NCBI GenBank assembly: GCA_963691655.1
Contig: OY829330.1
Coordinates: forward strand, 3,348,001 to 3,412,000
Length of the DNA: 64,000 bases
Direction of reading: 5' to 3'
Source: Toxonevra muliebris
Taxonomy: Eukaryota; Arthropoda; Insecta; Diptera; Pallopteridae
The notes beneath the pieces were generated by a model. The model searched no databases. It was not told the DNA's origin and saw only the letters and a program-made list of their open reading frames with translations. Of this stretch, positions 35,449 to 47,055 are shown piece after piece. A program made the position numbers and the translations under genes. Numbering within the stretch: position 1 is the first letter of the stretch; every line of letters begins with the position of its first letter.

Positions 35449-36082
35449 TTAAATTTCTGCACACATCATTTTTATTATTAAAAAGATAGTTGCGGAAAGT
35501 TTCAGAACAATCGGCTAAAAAATAAGCATCCAGCATCCACTTCTCAGCATCAGCGATCAAACGTTACTAAACGAAAATTACACTATCCGACAAAAATAAA
35601 TTTTTCCAAAAATAAGAAGGTTCTGCAAGTGGATTCTGATAGAACTCGGGAGAAAAATCATACAGGTTTCTGCGTTTTAAAAGTTTACCTCAAATTGTTT
35701 TTGTACGCGTTTTTGTTTGTATGCCAGGAAATTCGTAGTAGATTTTCTAGTAGAATATTTTCCTCCAACATATTAACCCTTTGGCGCCCACCAGTACAGG
35801 TCATTTTGGCCCTTGTTGAAAAAAGTTACTTTTTTGACCCATTACAAGGGTTTATAGAGGGTTAATATGTTGAAGAAATATGTTACCCATGAATTTTTAC
35901 TACAGGTCACTGAACAACAAAAATCTGTAAACTTAGTTTTAGGAAACATAAACCCAAATTCCAAAAATGTTTGAAATTTTCAGCTTTTATGAGAACTGGA
36001 TGCTTATTTTTTAGCCGATTGTTCTGAAACTTTCAGAAACTAATTTCTTAACGGAAAAAATGATGTGTGCAAAAATTTAATT
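35449..36082. mobile_element. Foldback element with a TTAA insertion at its centre
   Basis: Outer arms: TTTCAGAACAATCGGCTAAA then AAATAAGCATCCAG at about 35500-35540, inverted at about 35997-36040. Inner arms run to CAACATA / TATGTTG around 35767 and 35872. The centre is taken by a 92-bp TTAA-bounded piece. Non-coding. Confidence 0.7.
35773..35865. mobile_element. Small TTAA-bounded element, piggyBac-like ends
   Basis: TTAACCCTTTGGCGCCC on the left and AGGGTTAA on the right. Its inner text (GGGTCAAAAAAGTAACTTTT on the minus strand) recurs at about 30180-30250. Before insertion the site would have read CAACATATTAATATGTTG, a perfect palindrome. Confidence 0.6.
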
Positions 36083-37057
36083 TATTTCGATGTAAATACA
36101 GGGATTTTTGACGGTTTTGAATGGGAGGTATGTCTAAAATTATTTTTTTCTGCAAATAAATATCAGGTCCAGTTTTTTCATGCCAAAAAACCAGTCGGTA
36201 CCAATTTTCACCGCAATAAGAAGAGGAACATGTAACTTCGTCGTATACCCCCAAACCAAAGCTTAAAAAAAAAAAATTTGTGTGAAACACTGTTGATAAG
36301 GAAAAGAACGGTTATGACTACTGAATTCCTTGACCCCGAATCAGTTAGAAACGATATGTCTCCCGTCTGCTACAAAACTTTTTTTGTTAAATTCGAGCAC
36401 AGTGTTATTATTTTCCTTAAGTATTACGCTTTGTTTTTACTTACATATTTCATGACTCAATAAATCTCATTACCTAAAGAAAAAAAAGCATACAAATTTT
36501 CTAAATTTAATTTCATCGTTACTCTTCATAATGAAGTAAAAAATATGTCAGTCACGAGATATTTGGATAGAGAAAAAAAATGATACTTTCAATTTCACAG
36601 TGGTGAGTTAACTCGCCTTTAATTTTAACTGTGATTCAAGAGTAAAGAGCGAGTTAAATAATTTTAGGTTTCACATTGAGGAGTTAAATTTCAAACGTAA
36701 ACAAAAACTGTTAGTTGATTTTCAATTCATTTTATTTTCTATGTTGACAACTCACAATAAAAAGTAAACAAAAACAAAACTTTTTATATGAAAGTAGGTA
36801 TTGTTATAAAAGTAAAAAAAATAAAATGAACGAAAAAAAAAACATGTAAATAATTTTTCAAACGAAGAAGTTATATAATTTCCTGAAAATAGACACCACT
36901 GAGTGCAAAAGAAAAATGCTGGGACTGAATTGCAGTGGAGTTTAATTCCCAATGTGGGACCGAAAGAACCAAAAAAGTGCAGAAAAATAAGTACACCAAT
37001 TTAAAAAAATCGCTTCAGAAAAACTAAGCTGAGACTCTCTGGGATATGTTTAATGTT
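36083..37057. other. AT-rich, no gene seen
   Basis: Contains GAGTTAA-type words at 36605-36690, loosely repeated, but no bounded element. Confidence 0.35.
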
Positions 37058-37255
37058 CTATATTTCATGCTTAATTTTTGCAAGAACAGCCCGTGTTACC
37101 TCCATGTTCAAGATAAACTTCTCACAAAAAATTTTGCCGTCATTTTTTAAAAACAATATCCTATCACGTATTTATTTTGGTCTACGAGCAACAGTTTGTT
37201 CAATCATGTTCTCATACTCTGTATCACTGACATCTTCCCAATCCAACGAATCCAT
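37058..37255 (-). pseudogene. Harbinger-like transposase N-terminus
   Basis: Minus strand from ATG at 37255: MDSLDWEDVSDTEYENMIEQ, a stop at about 37172, then RDRILFLKNDGKIFCEKF, ILNMEVTRAVLAKIKHEI and a TAG at 37058. An acidic head, then F-x-x-K/R-F-x-L-x-x-E and a long helix match the region before the catalytic domain in PIF/Harbinger nucleases. The catalytic part is missing. Similar in type to 12836-13060. The 121-codon plus frame here is a shadow. Confidence 0.45.
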
Positions 37256-37530
37256 TTTAGTAAAAATAGAAAGGCAGAACAATCTTCCTTTCCTAATTTA
37301 TGATTATTATTTTGACAAGGGCTTTCGTCGAATCAACTGTCTTATTTATATTGGAAACATTGCGTCTCTGAGCCCGTGCTTCATGAAATTTGATTTTACA
37401 ACATTAACTGATGTTTAAGACATAAGTCGCGAAAAAATCGTTCTACACGAAAAATTCGAAGCAGTCCAGTGTGCATAGAGAGAATTACTTGCTGCTTTTT
37501 TTTTATTTATTAACTCTTAACACGTTCAAG

Positions 37531-37953
37531 TTATTCCCAATTTAGATTCGATAATAAAAATTCCGCAATTCGTGTCTTTGTGCGGGTGAATAGAGAAACG
37601 TTAAGGAAAGAGTACAGACTTTCTCGTACAGGCAATTCTCCGGCAATTGGTTTTGGTAACATTCGTTTTTTTGTCTGCCATTTTATTTTTGTTTTTATTA
37701 ACCATTTATTTCTTTAAATACCAGTTGAAAATACATGTATCTTAATAAAAAATAAATTAAAATGAAACTTATTACAAATATAATTATTTTTTTTAAATGA
37801 ATTTATCTTTAATTATGATTTTATTTAATTTTCAAAATTACAGAAAAAGCAAAAACCAAACAAGAATTGCTTTGAAGAATTGCTAATGTAAATGCTAATG
37901 GCAAGTTGAAAAGAGAATCGATAAGAATTGTGCAATTTTTATTGTCGAATCTA
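37531..37953. mobile_element. MITE-like inverted repeat, right end displaced by LOA-B
   Basis: CCCAATTTAGATTCGA then TAATAAAAATT at 37530-37558; the partner reads (minus) CAATAAAAATTGCACAATTC at 37931-37950, and the outermost TIR bases, TCTAAATTGGGA, now lie at 55961-55972 on the far side of LOA-B. So LOA-B landed inside the right inverted end. The segment 37481-37545, including part of this, resembles 59771-59838. Confidence 0.6.
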
Positions 37954-38095
37954 GGCCTTCAGCCAGCACAGGGGGATCACATGTAACACATTGGTTTACG
38001 TGCCGTAACTGTAGTGCAACTATGTCCTCCTCGTGGGGGCGGCTGGTAACGGTTACATAGTACGGTCATGTCTCTGCTGTGGAACCGGCTAACAT
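37954..38095 (+). ncRNA. HDV-like ribozyme at the LOA-B 5' end, partly eroded
   Basis: GGCCTTC (37954-37960, P1 5') pairs with GGCGGCT (38038-38044) at six of seven positions, two of them G-U. L3 TCCTCGT (38028-38034) is exact, followed by GGTAAC, then a P4 closed by CGGTT/AACCG (38050-38054, 38083-38087) directly before GCTAAC with the presumed catalytic C at 38089. P2 is poor (only about four or five pairs). The start coincides with the target-duplication boundary, as in LOA-A. Probably descended from an active ribozyme; activity of this copy is doubtful. Confidence 0.65.
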
Positions 38096-38694
38096 GGTCG
38101 GGCGGAGAGAAGGTTACTCTCTTAAATCAAAAACCTCTAATCCAAGGTGGCACAGCATATGCCGAGTGATGCGTGGCTAAGAGGGTGCTTAGTTACTAAT
38201 ATGCGGACTCCGATTACCAGGCGACCTCCGGTTTCAATTAGTCTTCCCACGGTATTGCGGGCTATGCCGTGGGGGACTTCCCTTTCCCGCCCACTCGTGG
38301 GAGTTTTTATGGAAGTTAAAAATACAAAAAAAAAAGGATGAGGTCGATGCACCTTGTACATCAACAACTGGCAGTACTGCAGGGCAACCAGTTGTCCAGT
38401 TACAACCTTCCACATCTACCTTTAGGACTGACGTGGCTTCGGGTACCTTGGCTGTTGTGCCATCGACACTCAACCCTTTAGGCGGTGAGTTTGTGCATGC
38501 CAAGTCCTATCCTAACGGAGGCGGAACACTTCAATGCTCCCTTCTCGTCGACTGTGGCTAGTGTTAGAGAGGCTGATTTGTCGGGGGAGGAAACCTCTGA
38601 CTCGGGCTCTCAATGCTACACTGTTGTACCAGACAATTTCAGCGTGTGTCCTGAGCAATATTGACTCACTGCTGTTGATGCAGAGGTAAATCGG

Positions 38695-39204
38695 ATGAAT
38701 CTGAGCTCAGAGCCTGTCTTTGTTCGATTTACTCCTGCAGAGAAAAGAAGGTTCAGTAGGGCTGTGGCATGTGGTCTCTCTAAAAAAATGCAATCGCCGA
38801 GTCTTCCCGACTCCAAAAAACCTAAATCTGATCACGCAGCATCAGCGAAAGCCACTTACAGCCAAGTGGTTAGTAGTGTAAAATTGGGTTTTGTCTCAAC
38901 TGACATGGATAATCGCCCCGTCACATTGGAGCAGGTGGCCCTGGTGCAGGGGGCGATTATCGATGTATCAATTGAGCGTGCTAGAAAGGACGTATTAAAG
39001 CCACAATTTGAGGATTGTCTACCCAGAACTGGGTGGCTGATCCTCTCATGCGTCGACCACCCTTCGGCTGACTGGGTGCGTCGGCACTTCAATTTAATTA
39101 AGGCTAAATGCTCATTGGACATTGACCTTGTTGAGGAAAGTAACTTCCCTCGGACGCATTTGATCCGGGGTTACTTTCCCAAACAGCCTTTCGCTGACGA
39201 ATGA
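38695..39204 (+). pseudogene. LOA-B ORF1 (DUF4780-like)
   Basis: About 170 codons. A basic, Ser-rich head is followed by VALVQGAIIDVSIERARKDV, then TGWLILSCVDHPSADWVRRH and FPRTHLIRGYFPKQ, which resemble the DUF4780 domain of fly LOA ORF1s. A stop after 39204 ends it; frames at 39209-39547 and 39678-40079 carry further ORF1-like, Ser/Thr/Gly-rich text up to the endonuclease start at 40088. Probably one long ORF1 broken by two frameshifts. No CCHC knuckle seen. Confidence 0.65.
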
Positions 39205-40087
39205 AAAAGTGATGAGGACAATTGGTGCTCTTAACCCTTTTTCTACTGCGCACTGGAAGGTTATCCAAAGACAAACCAAAGGTCATTTGCTCCATTTAAT
39301 TATGATCATTGACAATGCGTCAATGGCAAAATTGGTGGAGCTTAATGGCAGGGTCTGCTATAGGTTTGGCTTCATTAAACTGGTGCTTAAACCTACAGCT
39401 GAAGCAACAACAACGTCGGGTGATGAACTAAAGGATCTGGCCTGCACGTCTGACCATGCACATAGACGGGAATCAGTGGTGTCGACGACTGCTGTGGGTG
39501 CTCCTACCAAACAAGCTGTCGTGCTATTTAGTAGGAGGATACTATAGCGACTATGGTCCTCCGCTGATCCTTTGTCCTTGCATATTGGACGTGCTGGCTG
39601 CGGCAGTGTGTTGGATGCGCCAGGGGGTGAATTGACAATAGGTCAAGTGTGCCGAAGCCTTCCAGGCCACTCCTAGGTTGGGTCCTTCTTCAGTCACTGG
39701 GTATGCACGAATTATAGATGTCGCTGGTCCTACCTCTAGTTGTGCCACTGGGCTGACTAGTGGTGAGGCCACGCAACATGTATCGCCCAATTTATCGTCC
39801 TCAGAGGCAATGGTCTTTGCTGGGCCCTCTACTAGTCGAGCTACTGGGCTGACTGGTGGAGGACCCTTGTCAAATAAATGGCCTTCTGCGGCACCCAGTG
39901 ATGTGTGTGCGGTGACACCGTTGGCAATGCTGCCAAACCCATCACATTCCTCTCAGAGCCATGGGCTGCCACCTAACTCGCTTGGCAGAGCAGCAGCTCG
40001 TGGTAAAGGATGGGGTGCAACAGGCAAAGGGCCTAGACGAGCTGCGGCTGATAAGCTCGTCCGACGTTCTCTGGACTAACAGAAACG

Positions 40088-40780
40088 ATGAGTGCCATTA
40101 GGGTACTACAGGCGAACCTGCACCATGCCAAAAGAGCATCGGCCACTCTTTGCAGGCTATTCGCCAAAACCAAATTTACCCTTGCGCTCATTCAGGAGCC
40201 CTGGGTCGTTAGTGGCCAAGTCTGCGGACTCAATACGGATCTAAGTAAGTTGATTAATTTCCGAAAAGATAGTCGGCCTCATGCGGCCATACTTACGGAA
40301 AAAAGTTTTTACTATCTCCCTAATATAATAATAATTCTAATTCTAGAGACCTCGTAGCTATACTGGTGGAGATCCCTAATGCAAATGGAACACAGGAAAT
40401 TGTTCTGGCAACCGCGTGCTTCGCTGGAGACAACGCGTACATCCCAACTGTCGAGGTCCAGGAATTGTTGATTGCCAACAGACCAACCGACAATTTGTTA
40501 TCGGTTGCGATACCGACGTACACCACAGCATATGGGGTAGTAGCGACATCATTGAAAGGGGTGAGTGTCTTTTAAACTATCTTGTTACTAATAATGTAAT
40601 GTAATGTCGTCAGAGAGGAGGTACTTGATCTCACTCTGGCGAGCAGGTTACTATCCGATTCTATTGTGAATTGGAGAGTCTCAGACGAAGCGTCCCTGTC
40701 AGGCCATCACCACATTAGGTTTGACATACCAGGATGGTCTGAACTCCGACAATCATCTATTAATCCCAAATGGACCAATT
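40088..40780 (+). pseudogene. LOA-B APE-type endonuclease relic
   Basis: Starts MSAIRVLQANLHHAKRASAT, then LALIQEPWVVSG (catalytic Glu). The next piece, in another frame, has IGCDTDVHHSIWGSSDIIER. A third frame has LDLTLASRLLSDSIVNWRVS and SGHHHIRFD, where the catalytic Asp of the usual S-D-H motif is Gly. Two frameshifts plus that change make it inactive. Confidence 0.88.
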
Positions 40781-42268
40781 AGGAACTGTTTCGAGCCATA
40801 GTGGGCTCAAAAACAGATTCCATTGCTACCTCCATCAGCTTTGTCAGTGAGCTCGAAAGGGTAGCAACTGAGTTTAATGATATGCTAATATCTTCCTATC
40901 ATGATAGTAGCTTCGTGAATTCCACCAAGATTGTACGTAGGGTGCCTTGGTGGAATGAAACGCTTTGTAATATGCGCAAGCTTGTTAGGAAGTTATTCAA
41001 CAAATCAAAACGTACGAAGCGCGAATGAATACCGGGTCGCACTGACTGAATACAATATAGCAATTAGGAAGTCCAAACGCAAAGCGTGGAAGAGACGTTG
41101 TGAAAACATCACATCGCTGCCTGAAGCAGCACGTCTCCAAAAGGTTCTAGCTAAGGATACTTCCAATGGCGTACGACAATTGAAAAGCAAGATGGCTCTG
41201 TTACTGTCAATCACCACGACACCCTGGAATACTTACTGAAGGTACATTTTCCAGGGTCTTCTTCCGATAGACTCTTATCCACTGAGGAAGACACTGCTTG
41301 CAGGAGCGGCATTTCTAAGTGGACCAAGAGTCTTTCGGGGGTCATTTTTGACAGGGAAAAGGTTAAGTGGGCTGTGCCCTCTTTCAAACCCTTTAAATCC
41401 CCTGGGGGTGACGGGATCTCTCCGGCCATTCTTCAGAACTGTCTGGAAAAGATCCTAATCACCTACTTAAACTTGTTAGGGCTAGTTTCATTTGGGGTCA
41501 TATACCTTGTTGCTGGAGAAAGGTGATTGTTGTCTTTATCCCAAAACAAGGAAATAGACCTCTGGAACTACCCAAATCATATCGACCAATCAGTCTTACA
41601 TCCTTCCTACTTAAAACCATGGAAAGGGTGCTTGATTTACACATTAGATCAAAGCTTGCAAATACGATCCCACTTCATCGTACGCTTTGGTGGACACTAT
41701 GCTAAAGCAGCGTGAAATCATATCCACTCTTCGGAATGCTTTCATTTGCATCAAAGGCTGTCCACAAGGAGGCGTTTTGTCGACTTTTCTTTGGTCCTTG
41801 GTTATCGAACTTTTAATTAAACTAGATGATCATGGTTACGAATCAATCGGCTATGCAGATGATATAGCTATCATTGTCTCTGGAAAATTTTATTCAACCG
41901 TTACAGAAGTAATGAAATCAGCTCTCAAACTGGTTCTTGATTGGTCCGTCAAAGAGGACTTATCAATAAACCCCAATAAAGCTATTTTTGCTCCCTTATC
42001 TAGAAGGTACAAACTGGACCTTGGTCGCATATTAATTCAAAACACGGTTGTTGAATACTCTGACGAAGTTAAATACTTGGGTATTATACTCGATAAAAGA
42101 CTCAGTTGGAACTCTCGCCTTAATAACGTCCTCGCAAAAGCCACTAGGGTCTTTTGGGCTTATGGAAAACTCTTTGGAAAGACATGGGGTCATACTATAA
42201 AGATGATTTTCTGGCTGTATTCTACGATAGTTAGGCCAATTGTAGCATATGCTGCATTAGTGTGGTGA
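40781..42268 (+). pseudogene. LOA-B reverse transcriptase relic
   Basis: The linker (VPWWNETLCNMRKLVRKLF) leads into SFKPFKSPGGDGISPAIL and SYRPISLTSFLLKTMERVL. Between LHRTLWWTL and MLKQREII the segment with motif A (D-x-x-x-AF) is missing. 41687-42268 then has KGCPQGGVLSTFLWSL (motif B), IGYADDIAIIVSG (motif C, YADD intact), YLGIILDKRLSW and RPIVAYAALVW (thumb). With motif A gone it cannot polymerise. Several frame changes. Confidence 0.9.
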
Positions 42269-42282
42269 CCTAAGGTTATCCA

Positions 42283-42771
42283 ATGATTATCGGATTTGTT
42301 CCTCTGCACATCTTCATTAAGAAGATAGCTGCAATTACAGCTTTGAGGCTGCAAGTCTCATCCAATTTACTAAGAGGCTTCACCGGTCATCTGTCCATTC
42401 TTAGTAAAATTTCTAATACCCTAATCTGCTCTGTGTCAGATTTTATGATTAGGGATCTAAACTTTGGCCGGAAATTTAGTATCATCATTCCATCCAGGTC
42501 CGATTGGAACTCCCACTTCCCCAACTTTGGTCCCTTTGCACTCAATTGGTGTACTGACGGCTTGAAAACTGATTGCGGTTCTGGAGTTGGTGTTGTTGGA
42601 CCCAACACTCGAATTTCAATCCCACTGGGCACTTGGCCTAGTGTTTTTCAAGCCGGATTATATGCAATTGAGACATGCGCCAGAATTAACCTTAATAAAG
42701 GTCTTAAAGGTACTAAGATTATAATCTTCTCTCACAGCCAAGCGCCTCTCAAGGCACTTTCATCATGGCTA
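42283..42771 (+). pseudogene. LOA-B RNase H, first half
   Basis: NWCTDGLKTDCGSGVGVV has the first Asp. The Glu helix reads FQAGLYAIETC (Glu to Gly at the usual FQAE site), and the second Asp block reads FSHSQAPLKALS (usual FSDSQA, Asp to His). The sequence stops at about 42771, where R2/R4-like text begins in the same open frame, giving a chance chimeric frame to 43155. Confidence 0.85.
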
Positions 42772-42776
42772 ATGGA

Positions 42777-44004
42777 TCAAAAAAGGACTATACTAATAAA
42801 CAAACGCCTATCAGAAATTGAAATTGAGAACATAAAACAATCAATAGCATTATCCCTCGATACACGATCATCACAGACCCAGAGTACTACAGTGGAACAA
42901 CAAGACATTCTAAGAGATACAACAGATCAAAACAATAGCATAGCCACTACACCAACACTAGACAATAGCATTCTGATAACACCAATCCAAAATCAAACCA
43001 ATACCAACACTAATGAAATAACAGATGTAATAGGAAACAAACTACTTGAAAACACCATAAAATGGAAAAACACAGATCCAACATTAAGAATTCCACTCCC
43101 GAAACTAAATTTTAAAGAAGGTACAACCACAAATATAAACAGTCTGAATGAATAAATAGATACGCACCCGTCGTACATAGAAGAAATCAGAGACCTAGAA
43201 GACTATCAAACAATAATATATGCAGCTGCAACGACAATAATAAAATTAAATAAACAAAAAATAAACGTCACGACCAATAGAACTTATATCCCGAAATGGC
43301 AAAATAACAAAATACTAAAATTAAGAAAAGACATTGGAAGAATAACACAGTACAATAGAGGTAACCCAAGTAAAAAACTAGTTAAATACATCAAACAAAT
43401 AGCTAAAGAAAATGAAACCATAACCAAAGCCCTAGACACCCTACAGCAAAAACTAAAAGTATATTCATACAGAATACGCTGATATATAGAATCATATAAA
43501 AGAAAACAACAAAACAATAAGTTTAAAAATAGTGAAAAAACTTTTTATAAATCATTAGCAGAAAAACAAGTAGATATAAGGCCCCCAACAAAACAACAAA
43601 TACAAACATACTGGCAAGAAATATGGGAACATCCCACAAAACATAATAGAGACAGTACATGGATTGAAGAAGAAGAAGCTATATACAACACCCTGCCAAT
43701 ACAAGAAAATTTCACAATAGCACAATCAGAGCTCACAATAGCCATCAAAAACACTAATAATTGGAAATATCTTGGAATAGACCACATACACAACTTTTGG
43801 TAAAAAACATTCAACTCAACCCACAATAAACTACTACTAATAAACGACACCCTAAAGAACTCAGCGACGTTGCCATCCTTCCTAACCCAAGGAACAACAT
43901 TCATCAAACCAAAGAATAGCAATACCAATAACCCGGCAAACTATAGGTCAATAACGTGCCTACCCACACTTTACAAAATAATAACTTCACTAATCTCACA
44001 AAAT
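42777..44004 (+). pseudogene. R2/R4-type ORF, N-terminal part and start of RT
   Basis: After a Thr/Asn/Gln-rich section (to 43155), stops interrupt text such as LEDYQTIIYAAATTIIKLNK, QTYWQEIWEHPTKHNRDSTW and NTNNWKYLGIDHIHNFW, then FLTQGTTFIKPKNSNTNNPA and NYRSITCLPTLYKIITSLI. The last is the RT fingers region (NYRPITCLPT-x-YK) of R2/R4 elements. The frame is cut mid-word at the 8-bp target site of copy 2 (LISQNMYT | HLIDNN) and resumes at 51402. Internal stops near 43156, 43482 and 43801. Confidence 0.85.
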
Positions 44005-44665
44005 ATGTACACTAGATGGCTTATTTGCTCCATACATTTTGCTAAAGTATTTCAGATCTTAATTGTGACAGCAGAATATGAAAATAGGGTGCTAAAAACC
44101 AATTAAAATGAAAAAAAAATTTAAATTTGCGAAAAGTTGATGCGCTACTCCGAAAACCGTGATTTAAAAGGATGTTTTACAATAGGTTTGGGATTTTGTA
44201 TGGAAAAAGTATTCAACTTGCATATAAAAGATTTTCAGATATCCATACCTACGTAAAAAATGCCGCTAAAGTGAATGGTGTACCCAGTTTGTTGATACAA
44301 CTGAACACAAAGCAACCCGTAGCGCCTAAAGTGGCCATTTGATCCTTTTTTTTTTACGAATTTTCAAATTCACCCGTTAGGATTTTGAAGTTAGCGATAA
44401 TTTTTTAAAAACTAAAGTATGTAGCATTGTTGGTAATTCAATTTAGTTTATTTAAAACACAAAACATGTCGAGTACAATCAAGTTCATCCTTGACAAATG
44501 TTGTCAAAAAATTGCAAAAAACAAAGCAGACGTTGAAAAAATTACCTTAAATTAGTGAAACTTACCAATTAAGAAGTAATTACAAATTTTTAAAGTTTTC
44601 TGCATACTTAATCGCTTGCGTCAAAATTGTTGATTTATATTAATATGTAATACAGGTGTCGCCCG

Positions 44666-45075
44666 ACTTAAATAATCACTTCATAGGCAGTTGTTTTATT
44701 TTAATCCTCAGTACATTTTATTTAATTGCTTTCTGAATTATGACTGACTATATCATTTCTTATTGATCTACATCAAACCTCGTTCTTTAAAGAATCGATT
44801 AACTGTTTAATCAGCTCATCAATAGCCTTGAAAAGTCTACACAATATTCAATGTGATCTTAAATATAATCTGATTGGCTAATATTGATGAGGTGATTAAA
44901 TCGTTATATATAATATTATTAGATAAATTAGTTATATATAATTACATATTTTTAACATATAATTGATATTACATATTTAACATTACATATTATTTAACAT
45001 AGTATATAACATAGTATTTAAGATATAATTTCATAGATATTATTTAGTATATATTATGTATGCATATACATAACT
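44666..45075 (-). repeat. 3' LTR, 410 bp
   Basis: Matches 49871-50316 almost base for base, but lacks 36 bp of ATTTAACATA-like text present in the other LTR. Confidence 0.97.
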
Positions 45076-45332
45076 CGCCCTGGGTTTGATTTGGAATTCT
45101 CCTGAATTCTGTTGTTTATGTATAAATATTCTCAACCTATATATATATATATATTTTTTTTTTAACTGTGTATATAACTTTTATAACATAAACCAAAATG
45201 CAAATATAGAAATGAAATAATTAAGATATAAAGTACAATATATTTATCTAATATAAGTATGACATAAGTTAATATAATCATAATAGCAAGCAATATGTAT
45301 TGACAGAATATTTCAAAATTGGTAGATTTTTA

Positions 45333-46994
45333 TTATACGTTATTTAAACATTTTAAAGGCCTCTTAATATTCGAAATATGAACATTGGCTAATGGATGTG
45401 GTCTATAGTACGGTTCGTCTTTGTGTCTAAGTCGCTTGTAATTTCTGATGTGTCCTATTGATCTGTTTTCTACGTAAGATTCTCTATTTGCATTTCTCTT
45501 ATCTATTGCATATGATTTCGTCTTATTTATTCTATCTTTTAATATTTGAGCGGGAACATTTTCTTTTGCTGCCCTAGGTGTACATTTTATAACTGAATGA
45601 TATCGATCGTTATAGTTGCATATAACCATCTGCATCTTCATTTCTGTAGACAGATCGTTGTCATCAATACCTGTTATTTTCTCTAACAGGGTTGAGTGCA
45701 ATCTCTCTATGTCGGCATTGCCAGTATGGCTGTTAGGTTTTGTCAAATGTACCTCAACGTTTTCTTGATTCAGAAAAGATAGTAATTGCTCTGCCCTAAA
45801 CTCGTTGTCCATAATAATTTTCCTAGGCTTTCCAAATTTTGAAAAATGATCTATTATAATCGCCTTTTTTGACCTCCAATTACGATCTATTATATTATAA
45901 GCTGCCGCGAATTTAGTTAACTTGTCAATTATTGTTACGAATAATTTTTTTTTTAATTGAAAAATATCTAAATGAATTACCTCATTTTTTTCATTGGGTG
46001 TTTCTCATAGTTGAAATTTTGGTTTGATTGGGTTCCTATCATATTTTATTTGTTGACATTTTTCGCAATTATTTATAATTAGGTGTATATGCTCTTTAAT
46101 TTTCGGAAAATAAATTTTGTCTTTTAGATTTTGATAGCACTCATTAATCCCACTATGCATAGATTCGTTGTTATGGTAAAGCGAAAGCTGTTTATGTAAT
46201 TCTTCTTCACTATCTATTTCTGTCGCTCTTTTTGTACACTTAAAAAATTTAATTTTACTATTATTTGAAAACATTGATATTATAATTAATTGTATTTTGT
46301 GATATTCTGGATCAGGAACTTCAGAATATATTCCAATATATCCTTGCTTTATATAACGCCTCAATATATCTTTTATAAAACTTTCATTTTCCGCAGGGTT
46401 TATTTCAATGATTTTTCTACCATGTTTTATTTTTATTTCGGTATCAAGGCTATAAGTTAATATAATTTGTGTTTTAAATTTATTAATGATTTCCTCCTTT
46501 ATTGGAATATGGTCTAAAAGTTCCTCTTCTGCTGAATGAACGGTGTCGGACATATCTAAATTTGAATCCATATCATTTTCTTTATTAATTTTTTCCGAAT
46601 CTTCTAATCGGCTTAAGAAATCTGCTACTTTATTTTCTCTGCCTTGTAGATATTCTATTTCATAATTAAATTCTTGGAGCTTAAGCAGCCACCTTTGATG
46701 TCGTTGAGAAAACTCTTTACCTCTATATTTACTATTTAGATATTTTATCGGGATGTGGTCTGTAATTATTTTAAATCTTTTTCCATAAATATATGGTCTA
46801 AAATAATTAATTGCATATATAATTGAAAGAAATTCTTTGTCTGTTGTAGAATAATTTTGTTCGTGGTTATTTAGAGTTCTTGATACAAAACAAACTGGAT
46901 GGCCTTGTTGTGATAACACAGCACCAATAGCGTAATCACTGGCATCTGTGGTTATTACGAATGGCTTGTCAAATTCCGGATATTTTAATATTGG
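45333..46994 (-). pseudogene. pol, second part: RNase H and integrase
   Basis: 46005-47009 has PFVITTDASDYAIGAVLSQ and NYSTTDKEFLSIIYAI (RNase H), QGRENKVADFLSRL (its end), then integrase zinc-binding residues H-x-x-x-H (LYHNNESMHSG) and CEKC. A TGA at 46005-46007 interrupts; the same frame then gives HLDIFQ (first Asp), IIMDNEFRAE (second Asp) and the Glu in GNADIERLHSTLLE, the D-D-E core, ending at 45333 near NIKRPLKCLN. It is shifted one frame from the upstream RT by an indel in an A run near 47065. Confidence 0.93.
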
Positions 46995-47055
46995 GTGTGA
47001 AGATATCAAAGATTTTAAATTTTCGAAACTGGCTATATATTGCGGATCATTAATG

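Noticed and set aside
37053..37418. 121-codon plus-strand frame
   Set aside because: Shadow of the Harbinger-like minus-strand text (37058-37255) and low-complexity flank; no family signature.
42772..43155. A single frame joining RNase H to Thr/Asn-rich sequence
   Set aside because: It is a chance fusion across the LOA-B / R2-R4 junction, not a real fusion protein.
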